Assembly: GCA_021740125.1 (NCBI GenBank) | Contig: JAIPAJ010000019.1 | Coordinates: 1 to 33,031, forward strand | Direction: 5' to 3' | Length of the DNA: 33,031 nt | DNA from: Leadbetterella sp. | Lineage (GTDB): Bacteria > Bacteroidota > Bacteroidia > Cytophagales > Spirosomataceae | In this document: positions 25,027 through 32,312 of the stretch, piece after piece | Numbering within the stretch: the first letter of the stretch is position 1 | How the letters are laid out: each line of letters begins with the position of its first letter | Notes under the pieces: generated by a model | Told to the model about the DNA's origin: nothing | The model's input: the letters and a program-made list of their open reading frames with translations, nothing else | The model's database searches: none | Program-made: the position numbers and the translations under genes

Positions 25027-25176
25027 TGTTGTATAAATACGACATTATGCTTTATTTTTAATATTAATGTTTTCTTTACACAACAAATATACCAAATAAA
25101 TATGAAATAAACAAATATGTCGCTAAAAGACAACAATAAATTACTTTTAGCATAATAATGTTGCTATAAGACAACA
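25027..25176. promoter_or_regulatory. Four-site operator array of the hipBA operon
   Basis: Four 18-bp sites share the form TGTyG-N8-CrACA: A 25027-25044 (TGTTG/CGACA), B 25068-25085 (TGTTT/CAACA), C 25118-25135 (TGTCG/CAACA) and D 25159-25176 (TGTTG/CAACA, perfect, with 8-bp extended arms TAATGTTG/CAACATTA). Centre-to-centre spacings are 41, 50 and 41 bp. E. coli HipB also uses four sites, with the different core TATCC-N8-GGATA but the same 5-8-5 geometry. B covers the end of the -7 box and C lies just beyond the -33 element. Binding by HipB is inferred from geometry and position. Confidence 0.8.
25084..25114 (-). promoter_or_regulatory. hipBA promoter (TTG-N20-TATATTTG)
   Basis: On the minus strand TTG (25114-25112) is followed after 20 nt by TATATTTG (25091-25084). 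This is the best two-part match to the Bacteroidota promoter consensus in the window. Transcription would start near 25077 and leave a leader of about 68 nt to ATG 25009. Operators B and C bracket it. Confidence 0.65.
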
Positions 25177-25219
25177 TTAATAATAAAATTAATTAAACAA
25201 AATTCCGAAAAGGAAAAAA

Positions 25220-25900
25220 TCAAACGGTAACAACTTGTCCCACCTCCAAAAGTATCAACTCTTTATTGGCTTCTGCAAAAGCAGTATTAGCCACATGATG
25301 ATCTATCGTAATTGGCGGGAAAGAATCAAAATGACAACCGAATATCTTTGAACATTCGATAAAATCGGCCGCAATGATGGCATCCTCGTAACCCATTGTG
25401 AAATAATCTCCGACAGGGAGAATGGCGAAATCTAATGGAGGACAGATTTTAGGAATCAACTGCATGTCCAATGTCAGTGCTGTATCTCCTGCATGATAAA
25501 AACAGTTTTTATCTTTCCAAATTACAAAACCGAATGGATTGCCGCCATATGTGCCATCTGGCAATACACTTGAATGAATGGCCGTAACAAGTTTGACGGT
25601 TCCAAAATCAAAGGTAAACTTACCTCCAATGTTCATTCCGTGGGCGGCTAAGCCTTTTTTCTGATACCATTCCGCTATTTCATAATTAGAGATAATCGGG
25701 GCATTACATTGTTTGGAAATAATTTCAGCATCAGCGACATGGTCACCATGGCCGTGTGTGAGTAGAACATAATCTACCTGAATATCTTTTAAAACGACAT
25801 TTCCAGCAATTGGATTTCCTGAAATAAAAGGATCAAAAATTAAGCGTTTGTCACCAATTTCTACAATAAAACACGAGTGTCCCAAATATTGAATTTTCAT
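25220..25900 (-). CDS. UPF0173-family metal-dependent hydrolase (metallo-beta-lactamase fold)
   Basis: A 226-residue cytoplasmic protein beginning MKIQYLGHSCFIVEIGDKRLIFDPFISGNP, the standard UPF0173 start. The metal motif is THGHGDHVADAE (H49, H51, D53, H54). Further ligands are likely in the SVLPDG region, HAGDTAL, and the late HFDSFPPI. The family is widespread and has no agreed substrate. It lies 31 nt after the frameshifted phospholipase gene on the same strand, so it may be the last gene of that transcript. Length and motifs are complete. Confidence 0.9.
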   Translation of the reverse strand: MKIQYLGHSCFIVEIGDKRLIFDPFISGNPIAGNVVLKDIQVDYVLLTHGHGDHVADAEIISKQCNAPIISNYEIAEWYQKKGLAAHGMNIGGKFTFDFGTVKLVTAIHSSVLPDGTYGGNPFGFVIWKDKNCFYHAGDTALTLDMQLIPKICPPLDFAILPVGDYFTMGYEDAIIAADFIECSKIFGCHFDSFPPITIDHHVANTAFAEANKELILLEVGQVVTV

Positions 25901-25931
25901 AATTTTATATTTATCTCAAAAATTTCAAATT

Positions 25932-26870
25932 TTACACCAATCCACCCATTTGTGGATCAGTAAAGCTCTCTTTTCCAGTTTCTACATGACCTGCATAATG
26001 CCAACCTGCCTCTTTGCTGCCTTTGGTTCTGACCAAAAAATCATACCATGAATGGCTTTGTGTCAAATCCAACGAAACCTTTTTGTATTCGTTTTTTGAA
26101 AGCATAATGGTCTTTATCCCAGTTTCATAGGCCAAATCAACCACTTCTACCTGAAGAGATTTATCACTGATGTTTTTGATTTGTAAATCTATGTTTCCAT
26201 TATACTTCCTATCCTTGCCTTCTTGATACCAAAGTTTAGATTCAAAGCCATTGGTTTCCACATTAACTTTAAAAGCCCTATAAAAACCGTTTGGGCCATA
26301 AACCTCAAACTTAAATTTTTCACTATCGAGCATCCAAGTATCTGTTATGATATCGCCAGCTTTCAATGCATAATTCCTAGTTTTCACCTCACCATTTTCT
26401 CTGTAATACACCACAAATGGACAACCAACAGTTTCCTCTCCGAACATCTGTTTGCCCACTTTGAAAATTATTTCAAACTCATCATCTCTTTCTTTCCCCT
26501 CTACATAAAGTTCGTATGGCAAAGCACATGCTCGCTTTATTCCTTTTTCTTGCTTGGGCATCCAGGCCGATTTCTCAGGAAATTTATTGGCTTCCATCAC
26601 CTCCACTGATGTCAGAGCTTTATAATTATTTGGCAATTTTTTAAACTTGGCCGCATGAATGGTTTCTAAAAAAGGCTCTTTTTTGACATACTCCAAAGTG
26701 TCTATTTTCTCACCATTATAGGGTTTAAAAACAGAAGTCAAATCCCCACAAACTGTTCTTCTCCAATCGCTTATGTTTTCTTCTTTTACATTTTTGTTGA
26801 ATTTTTTAGAGACAAATTTTTCCAAAAACTTCAGAACAAACTTGTCCACCCCTACTCCATGGCGAAGCAA
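25932..26870 (-). pseudogene. 3' fragment of the phosphocholine-specific phospholipase C gene (C-terminal domains, out of frame)
   Basis: This frame continues the protein that breaks off in the upstream fragment. From about 26842 it reads LKFLEKFVSKKF, then NISDWRRTVCGDLTSVFKPYN, the normal continuation of the catalytic domain, and then two C-terminal beta domains of the bacterial phospholipase C type (PF05506): about LPYELYVEGKERDDEFEIIFKVG and IDLQIKNISDKSLQVEVVDLAYETG. No ATG lies at the head of the frame (the first possible start is TTG 26870), so independent translation is doubtful. Codons before about 26842 are simply the other frame of the upstream part. With its partner it makes one gene spanning 25932-28401. 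Confidence 0.85.
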
Positions 26871-28401
26871 TAACTAAAGGCACTCTAAATCCCAAACCTA
26901 TCGGACTTTCACGGGCGTCCTTTTCTGGGTTTTTATATTTGCGTTGTTTTTCGTGTTCAATATTTACATGCTCAACTGAAGTGTCTATTCCTGACGAAAC
27001 CTTTCCAGTATCTGGTTTGAGGTGATGAGGCGGAACAAACGGCGGAACATGATCAAAATACCCATCATTTTCGTCATAAGCGAGAATGAAAATCGTCTTC
27101 TTCCATATCTCAGGATTTTTGGTCAGAATCTCCATTACCTCAGACACATACCAAGCTCCATACCAAGGTGCTCCAGGATGATCTGAGAAGTTTTCAGGAG
27201 CCACCAACCACGAAACCGCAGGAAGTTTATCTTCACTTACATCTTTTCTAAACTGATACAAAACATCACCTTTCGGTACTTCCAAGCTCCTTTTTGTGCC
27301 GTTATCGTCATATTCTATCGCTACAAGTTCTCTGTAATCTGCGTCTGCCCTATTATTCGTAAAAGCTTTGTTATGCAGATTTTTCTGAAAAGAACTTAGT
27401 TTTTCAAAATTCTCAGGAGTGTATTCAATTATATCTACTTTCAAAATCTCCAAAAAGGATTGTAGATTGGACAATTCACGTTTTGCTTTTTCTAGGTCCT
27501 GACCAGAAAGTGATGAAATTTTGGCCTTCAACTCTTCAATTCTCACCGGAATTACATCCTTCACTTTATGCAAATAGGCATGATACTCAGGAGCGAACTT
27601 CACTTTGTATTGGTCAAACCATTCAATAGAATTATCGGTAAAATTCGACAACCAAGCATCGCTTTCTCCTTCCAAACCCGACCTCAAACTGATTTCGTTC
27701 TGATAAATTCTCCATGAAATTCCAGCCTCTTCTAGCCTTTCAGGAAAAGATTTCCAGTAAGCCCAACGTTCATAATCTACATCCTCATTTTTCACATTGG
27801 CTTTAGATTCAAAACTCGCTTTTTCTCTGATTGTGCCCGACCACATGTATAATCTATTGGGCGTAGTGCCAGTAAGAGATGAGCAAAAATTCTGATCACA
27901 AACCGTAAATGCATCCGCCAAAGCATAATAAAAAGGAATATCTTCACGGTCATAATACCCCAATGTCAGTGGCATTTCTTTGTATTCTTCATGGCCTGAG
28001 GGTTTTGCTTGTAGCCACTGGTCGTATTTTCCGTCATTTCTGGCATCCACCTGATTCTCCCAAGAATGTGGCAAAGAACTCATCCAAGTAGCGTTAGTCT
28101 CTTTTAAATCTAACCGAAAAGGTGCAAAAGTCTCTCCTTTAGGATTGGTTTGTAAAAAGACTTTGTTGTTGTTTGGCAACCTAATTGCCCGTGGGTCATT
28201 AAAACCTCTTACGCCCTTTAGCATGCCATAACTGTGATCAAAAGATCGATTTTCTTGCATCAAAATCACCACATGTTCAGCATCCCAAAACGTACTGCCT
28301 TCAGCTGGATTGATGGCCATGGCCTTTAAGATAGAACTTGGCAAAGCCATTCCAGCGGCCAACATCGAAGCTTTCTTTATAAAATCTCTACGAGAGTCCA
28401 T
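26806..28401 (-). pseudogene. 5' part of a Tat-exported phosphocholine-specific phospholipase C / AcpA-family phosphoesterase gene, frameshifted
   Basis: 531 codons are open before a premature TAA at 26806-26808. The twin-arginine signal MDSRRDFIKKASMLAAGMALP is clear. Catalytic-domain motifs of the PF04185 phosphoesterases are intact: ILMQENRSFDHSYG, GTTPNRLYMWSG, PENFSDHPGAPWYGAWYV and AYDENDGYFDHVPPF. The protein should go on from VCSEVF with the conserved DHTSVLxFLEKF segment; instead it runs into GKICL and stops. The missing stretch and the frame change fit a small deletion between two copies of TGTTCTGAAGTTTTTG, one of which remains at 26823-26838. Without DHTS and the C-terminal domains the enzyme is probably inactive. 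An assembly error is the alternative. Confidence 0.85.
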
Positions 28402-28523
28402 TTGTTATCTTGATTGAATTTTTCTGAAATTTCGGAATAAAAAAGTTAGAATTTTTCATATCAAGATTTAAAAATTGTTGCCTTTTTCAGAAACCGCGAA
28501 AAAAAATATCATTGGCATTTACT

Positions 28524-29360
28524 TCAAAATTTCATCGGACTCACCCCTTTCATTTTTTTAAACAGTTTATTAAAATATGGAACATCATTAAAGCCGCTTT
28601 CAAAAGCTATTTGGTTAATTGGCATTTCGTTTTTCTTTAAAATTTGACATGCATACTGGATTCTATATTCATTTATTATCTCCAAGAAGGTCTTACCAGT
28701 TATAGATTTAAAATATCTACAAAAAGAAGTGGGTGAAAGATGGGCAACTTCTGCAATTTTCTTAAGCGTAATTTCTTCTCGATAATGTTCAATTAAATAT
28801 GCAAAAACACGCTGAAACCTAATAGTTTCATTATTAGAATGTTTTAAACTTGAAAAAGAACGATCAATGGGCACTAATTCGAGTGAACTTGCTAAAATTC
28901 CCAAAATTTTCATTAGAGATAATAGCTTTGAGTATTCATCTTTTTCTTCCAAAAGCTCCATTTCAGTTATTATTTCTATTTTCCCCTTACCTGAAATCTT
29001 TAATCCAGCATTAGAAAAAGTAAAAAGGTCTTTTATTTTTTGTATTTCTGGCAATTCCAAAAAGCTTTCTCCTAGAAAATCTCGTTTGAATTGAACAACA
29101 GTTGCTTCAACGGTTTGGTTTTCTGGAACTGGCTTCGAAATCCAGCAATGGGGAAGATTTGAACCTAGAAAAACCAAATCGTCCGCCTGAAAATCTTCAA
29201 CTTGAGTGCCTACATACCGTTGGCCTTCACCTTTTTTTATAAGCGTCAGTTCGAATTCGGGGTGAAAATGAAAAGGGGCGTCAAAAGCAAAAAGCTCAAA
29301 TTTTCGATAAAGAAATGAGCTCGTAAGATCTTGGTCTAACTTCTCAAGAACAGCCTTCAT
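28524..29360 (-). CDS. AraC-family transcriptional regulator with cupin sensor domain
   Basis: A 278-residue regulator. The N-terminal cupin has FHFHPEFELTLIKKGEGQRYVG and ADDLVFLGSNLPHCW (about residues 28-72) and should bind a small ligand. The C-terminal AraC domain (about 183-278) has both helix-turn-helix units: ITLKKIAEVAHLSPTSFCRYFKSITGKTF and INQIAFESGFNDVPYFNKLFKKMKGVSP. It is divergent from the PhyH-type dioxygenase gene, and a 23-bp palindrome lies between the two, so control of that cluster is likely. An exact -7 box is found 14 nt upstream of its ATG. The inducer is unknown; a sugar or an organic acid would be usual. Confidence 0.92.
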   Translation of the reverse strand: MKAVLEKLDQDLTSSFLYRKFELFAFDAPFHFHPEFELTLIKKGEGQRYVGTQVEDFQADDLVFLGSNLPHCWISKPVPENQTVEATVVQFKRDFLGESFLELPEIQKIKDLFTFSNAGLKISGKGKIEIITEMELLEEKDEYSKLLSLMKILGILASSLELVPIDRSFSSLKHSNNETIRFQRVFAYLIEHYREEITLKKIAEVAHLSPTSFCRYFKSITGKTFLEIINEYRIQYACQILKKNEMPINQIAFESGFNDVPYFNKLFKKMKGVSPMKF

Positions 29361-29374
29361 TTGTCTTTTTTTAC

Positions 29375-29382
29375 CAAAAATA
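29375..29382 (-). promoter_or_regulatory. Putative -7 box (TATTTTTG) for the AraC-family gene
   Basis: An exact TAnnTTTG on the minus strand, 14 nt before the ATG at 29360, which would give a very short leader. A TTG (plus CAA at 29397-29399) is present but at 14-nt spacing. Confidence 0.4.
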
Positions 29383-29413
29383 TCAATAATGATTTACAAT
29401 AATGATAATATCA

Positions 29414-29436
29414 GACAAAATTTTGAAAATTTTGTC
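29414..29436. promoter_or_regulatory. Perfect 23-bp palindrome between the AraC and PhyH genes
   Basis: Arms GACAAAATTTT (29414-29424) and AAAATTTTGTC (29426-29436) are exact reverse complements around one central base. A further TTTTTCAAAATT segment lies 8-20 nt downstream. The site is about 55 nt before the preferred PhyH start (29491) and about 54 nt from the AraC start, so a regulator bound here could act on both genes. AraC-family proteins more often use direct repeats, so another regulator is possible. Confidence 0.6.
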
Positions 29437-29490
29437 AAATACATTTTTCAAAATTCTCTCCAAATTGCATTATCAAAATTTAAACCTTTT

Positions 29491-30285
29491 ATGAAACTCG
29501 ACCAAACCTACGAACTCACCCAAGAACAAATTGACTTCTATCAAAAAAACAGATATATCAAACTAAAAAATGTATTTGATGCCGAAACACTTGCGTATTA
29601 TGGCGAAAAAATCTCCGAAAAAGTAAACGAACTCAACAATCAAGAAAAACCGCTTGATGCCCGAGATACTTATGGAAAAGCTTTTTTACAGATTTTTAAC
29701 CTTTGGCGTGAAGATGAGACCATTAAAGAATTTGTGATGAGTCGTCGTTTGGGTCAAATAGCCGCTGAATTGATGCAGGCTGAAGGAGCAAGAATTTATC
29801 ATGATCAGGCACTTTTCAAAGAGGGGGGTGGTGGCATCACCCCATGGCATGCCGACCAATATTATTGGCCTTTAGAAACAGATAAAACTGTAACTGCATG
29901 GATTCCTTTACAAGAAATACCTTTAGAAATGGGGCCGTTGGAGTTTAGTGCGGGCAGTCATGCAATAGTGGAAGGCCGAGAATTGGCCATCAGCGACGAC
30001 AGTGAAAATATGATTGCTCAAAAGTTAAGAGTTACTGATTTCAAACATGTTATAGAGCCATTTGACTTAGGGGAAGTAAGTTTTCACTCTGGTTGGGTTT
30101 TTCACCGTGCTGGTGCCAATAAAACTGATCAAATGCGAAAAGTGATGACGGTAATTTACATGGACAAAAACATGAATTTGAAGGAACCTGAAAACGAAAA
30201 TCAAAAGAAAGATTGGGAGGTTTGGTGCCCTGGGGCCAAAGTTGGAGAAATTATAAATACTGAACTGAATCCTGTGGTTTTTTGA
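29491..30285 (+). CDS. Phytanoyl-CoA dioxygenase (PhyH) family Fe(II)/2-oxoglutarate-dependent oxygenase
   Basis: A 264-residue protein. The iron triad is readable: PWHADQYYW (H120, D122) and FHRAGAN (H205), with an Arg in MRKVMTVIYMD that should hold 2-oxoglutarate. YHDQALFKEGGGG and GPLEFSAGSH are standard PhyH motifs. The family hydroxylates diverse small molecules; the substrate is unknown here. ATG 29491 is chosen over the in-frame ATG 29389, because the upstream frame would contain the palindrome at 29414-29436 and is AT-rich, and because PhyH proteins usually begin close to the LTQEQIDFYQKNRYIKLKNVF segment. It is followed after 13 nt by an alcohol dehydrogenase gene, so the two are probably an operon that might act on the same compound. 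Confidence 0.88.
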   Translation: MKLDQTYELTQEQIDFYQKNRYIKLKNVFDAETLAYYGEKISEKVNELNNQEKPLDARDTYGKAFLQIFNLWREDETIKEFVMSRRLGQIAAELMQAEGARIYHDQALFKEGGGGITPWHADQYYWPLETDKTVTAWIPLQEIPLEMGPLEFSAGSHAIVEGRELAISDDSENMIAQKLRVTDFKHVIEPFDLGEVSFHSGWVFHRAGANKTDQMRKVMTVIYMDKNMNLKEPENENQKKDWEVWCPGAKVGEIINTELNPVVF

Positions 30286-30298
30286 CTAACTTAACATT

Positions 30299-31405
30299 AT
30301 GATACATTCAAAAGCAGCAATAGCATCAGGAGATAGCAAATTTTCAATTCAGATCATCGAAATTTCTGAACCTAAAAATGATGAAATATTAGTAAGAATA
30401 AAGGCAGCAGGTATTTGTCATACCGATTGGGATTCGCAATCGTGGGGCAAAACTTTGGTAATGGGTCATGAAGGTGCAGGCGAAGTTGTAGCCATCGGCG
30501 AAGCCGTAAAGCACTTTTCTATTGGCGACAAAGTCATGCTCAATTGGGCGATTCCCTGTTATGAATGTTTTCAGTGTCAAGAAGGAAACCAGCATATTTG
30601 CGAACGAAATTCGGCAGTAACTGCAGGCAATAAAGTAAGTGGAGGCCATGCTGCTTTTGAATCAACTATTTTAAACGGAAGCCCCATTGAAAAGGCTTTC
30701 AGTTTAGGAACCATGTCGGAATATACTTTGGTAAGACAGGCAGCTTGCGTTAAAATCCATGTTGATATTCCTTTTCCTTCAGCTGCTATAGTTGGTTGCG
30801 GCGTAATGACTGGCTACGGTTCTGTAGTGAATGCGGCCAAAGTTAAACCCGGAACCAACGTTGTGGTTTTAGGTACCGGTGGAGTTGGCCTTAATGTGAT
30901 TCAAGGAGCTAGAATAGCAGGAGCAGGAAAAATAATTGCCGTTGATATAAATCCATTAAGACTTGAAATGGCCTTAGAATATGGGGCTACACACACGCTT
31001 TTGGCAGAAAAAGAAGATATCGGTTTGTTAAAAGCAGCCAAAGCCGTAAAAGAATTATGTGGTGGAAGAGGAGCAGATTATGCTTTCGAATGTACTGCCA
31101 TTCCAGAGCTAGGTGCTGCTCCATTGGCCATGGTTCGAAATGCTGGAATGGCTATTCAAGTCAGTGGAATTGAGCAAGAAATCAAAATTGATATGAACCT
31201 TTTTGAATGGGATAAAATTTATATCAATCCGCTTTATGGCAAAACTCGTCCGCAAATTGATTATCCTATTCTCCAAGATTTATATGTGAAGGGTGACCTA
31301 CTATTGGATGAAATGATTACACGAACTTATGCTCTGGAAGACTTAGAACTTGCCTTCAAGGATATGCATGAAGGAAAGAACGCCAAGGGAGTAATTGTTT
31401 TTTAA
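30299..31405 (+). CDS. Zinc-dependent alcohol dehydrogenase (MDR, class III-like)
   Basis: A 368-residue enzyme. Catalytic zinc ligands are C40 (GICHTDW), H57-E58 (GHEGAGEVV) and the Cys in IVGCGVMTGYG near residue 164. The structural zinc is held by C87, C90, C93 and C101. The Rossmann motif GTGGVGLNVIQGARIAG, with Asp in AVDIN, indicates NAD rather than NADP. Overall it is closest to class III/glutathione- or mycothiol-type zinc alcohol dehydrogenases, though the substrate cannot be read. Thirteen bases separate it from the PhyH-type gene; co-transcription under the AraC regulator is likely. Confidence 0.9.
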   Translation: MIHSKAAIASGDSKFSIQIIEISEPKNDEILVRIKAAGICHTDWDSQSWGKTLVMGHEGAGEVVAIGEAVKHFSIGDKVMLNWAIPCYECFQCQEGNQHICERNSAVTAGNKVSGGHAAFESTILNGSPIEKAFSLGTMSEYTLVRQAACVKIHVDIPFPSAAIVGCGVMTGYGSVVNAAKVKPGTNVVVLGTGGVGLNVIQGARIAGAGKIIAVDINPLRLEMALEYGATHTLLAEKEDIGLLKAAKAVKELCGGRGADYAFECTAIPELGAAPLAMVRNAGMAIQVSGIEQEIKIDMNLFEWDKIYINPLYGKTRPQIDYPILQDLYVKGDLLLDEMITRTYALEDLELAFKDMHEGKNAKGVIVF

Positions 31406-31456
31406 TTATTTATTAAATTTAATAGACTATGAATTAATTTCCCTTCTAAATATTCC

Positions 31457-32275
31457 ATGAAGAAACTTAAAATCTTATGCATTATTCTATTTTCAAATGT
31501 AGTGATTGCTCAAACAATGAAACATCAGGTTAAAATTACCCTTGCCCAAATTCTCTGCATAAATAGTGATAGAGCTGGTAATTTATTGAGAATAGAAAAT
31601 GCCATTATTTTGGCAAAAGAATCTAAAAGCGACATAATTGTATTTCCTGAGTCGGCCATATTGGGTTGGATAAACCCCGAAGCTCACAAGAATGCTAGTA
31701 CGATTCCAGGTTTTGATTCAGATTATTTGTGCAAATTGGCAAAAAAACATAAAATATTCATTTGCATTGGATTAGATGAAAAAGATGGTAATGAATTATT
31801 TGATAGTGCCATTTTAATTGATGACAATGGAAAAATAATTTTAAAACATAGAAAAATAAACGTTTTGCCAGATTTGATGTCGCCTCCCTATGCAATTGGT
31901 AATGAAGTAAATGCCGTGGAAACAAAATTTGGGAAAATAGGTGTGATCATTTGTGCAGATTCATTTAAAGATGATATTTTGCAAAAAGTTTTAGTTCAAA
32001 AGCCCGATATTATGTTAATTCCTTACGGCTGGGCTGCACCCGAAAATGAATGGCCTCAACATGGAAAGGAACTAGAAAATGTCGTTATCAATGTTGCAAA
32101 AACTTTGAAGTGCCCAGTTATTGGTACAGATTTAGTAGGGCAAGTGTCTCATGGCCCATGGAAAGGCCAAATATACGGTGGTCAAAGTGTGGCAGTAGAT
32201 AAAACCGGAAAAGTACTAAAAATTGGAAAAGATCGAGAGCCTGAAATTAGTACTGTTACAATTATGCTAAAGTAG
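31457..32275 (+). CDS. Carbon-nitrogen hydrolase (nitrilase superfamily) with a signal peptide
   Basis: A 272-residue protein. The Glu-Lys-Cys triad is present: E65 in FPESAILGW, K133 in KHRKINVLPD and C166 in GVIICADSF. The motif around the cysteine (ICADS) differs from the more common CYE/CYD. Residues 1-19 (MKKLKILCIILFSNVVIAQ) look like a signal peptide, and the domain proper starts at Met21 (MKHQVKITLAQ), so the protein may be exported. Most nitrilases are cytoplasmic. An alternative start at Met21 would give a cytoplasmic protein. It follows the alcohol dehydrogenase after 51 nt on the same strand. Amide, carbamoyl or nitrile substrates are possible. Confidence 0.86.
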   Translation: MKKLKILCIILFSNVVIAQTMKHQVKITLAQILCINSDRAGNLLRIENAIILAKESKSDIIVFPESAILGWINPEAHKNASTIPGFDSDYLCKLAKKHKIFICIGLDEKDGNELFDSAILIDDNGKIILKHRKINVLPDLMSPPYAIGNEVNAVETKFGKIGVIICADSFKDDILQKVLVQKPDIMLIPYGWAAPENEWPQHGKELENVVINVAKTLKCPVIGTDLVGQVSHGPWKGQIYGGQSVAVDKTGKVLKIGKDREPEISTVTIMLK

Positions 32276-32283
32276 GTAATGTT

Positions 32284-32291
32284 TATCTTTG
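32284..32291 (+). promoter_or_regulatory. Putative -7 box (TATCTTTG) for the esterase gene
   Basis: An exact TAnnTTTG match with 21 nt to the ATG at 32313 and 8 nt after the nitrilase stop. The distance matches other starts in the window. It suggests that the esterase has its own promoter. No TTG is found at -33. Confidence 0.5.
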
Positions 32292-32312
32292 GCAATATTT
32301 ATAAAAAAAACT

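Noticed and set aside
23294..25220. hipBA as part of a larger mobile island
   Set aside because: The hipA coding region looks somewhat richer in GC than its flanks, but I see no integrase, tRNA, direct repeats or transposase; toxin-antitoxin pairs often move without such marks, so transfer remains unproven.
26806..26870. Programmed ribosomal frameshift in the phospholipase C gene
   Set aside because: There is no classical slippery heptamer with a downstream structure, and conserved residues (DHTS) are missing, which needs a deletion and not just a shift.
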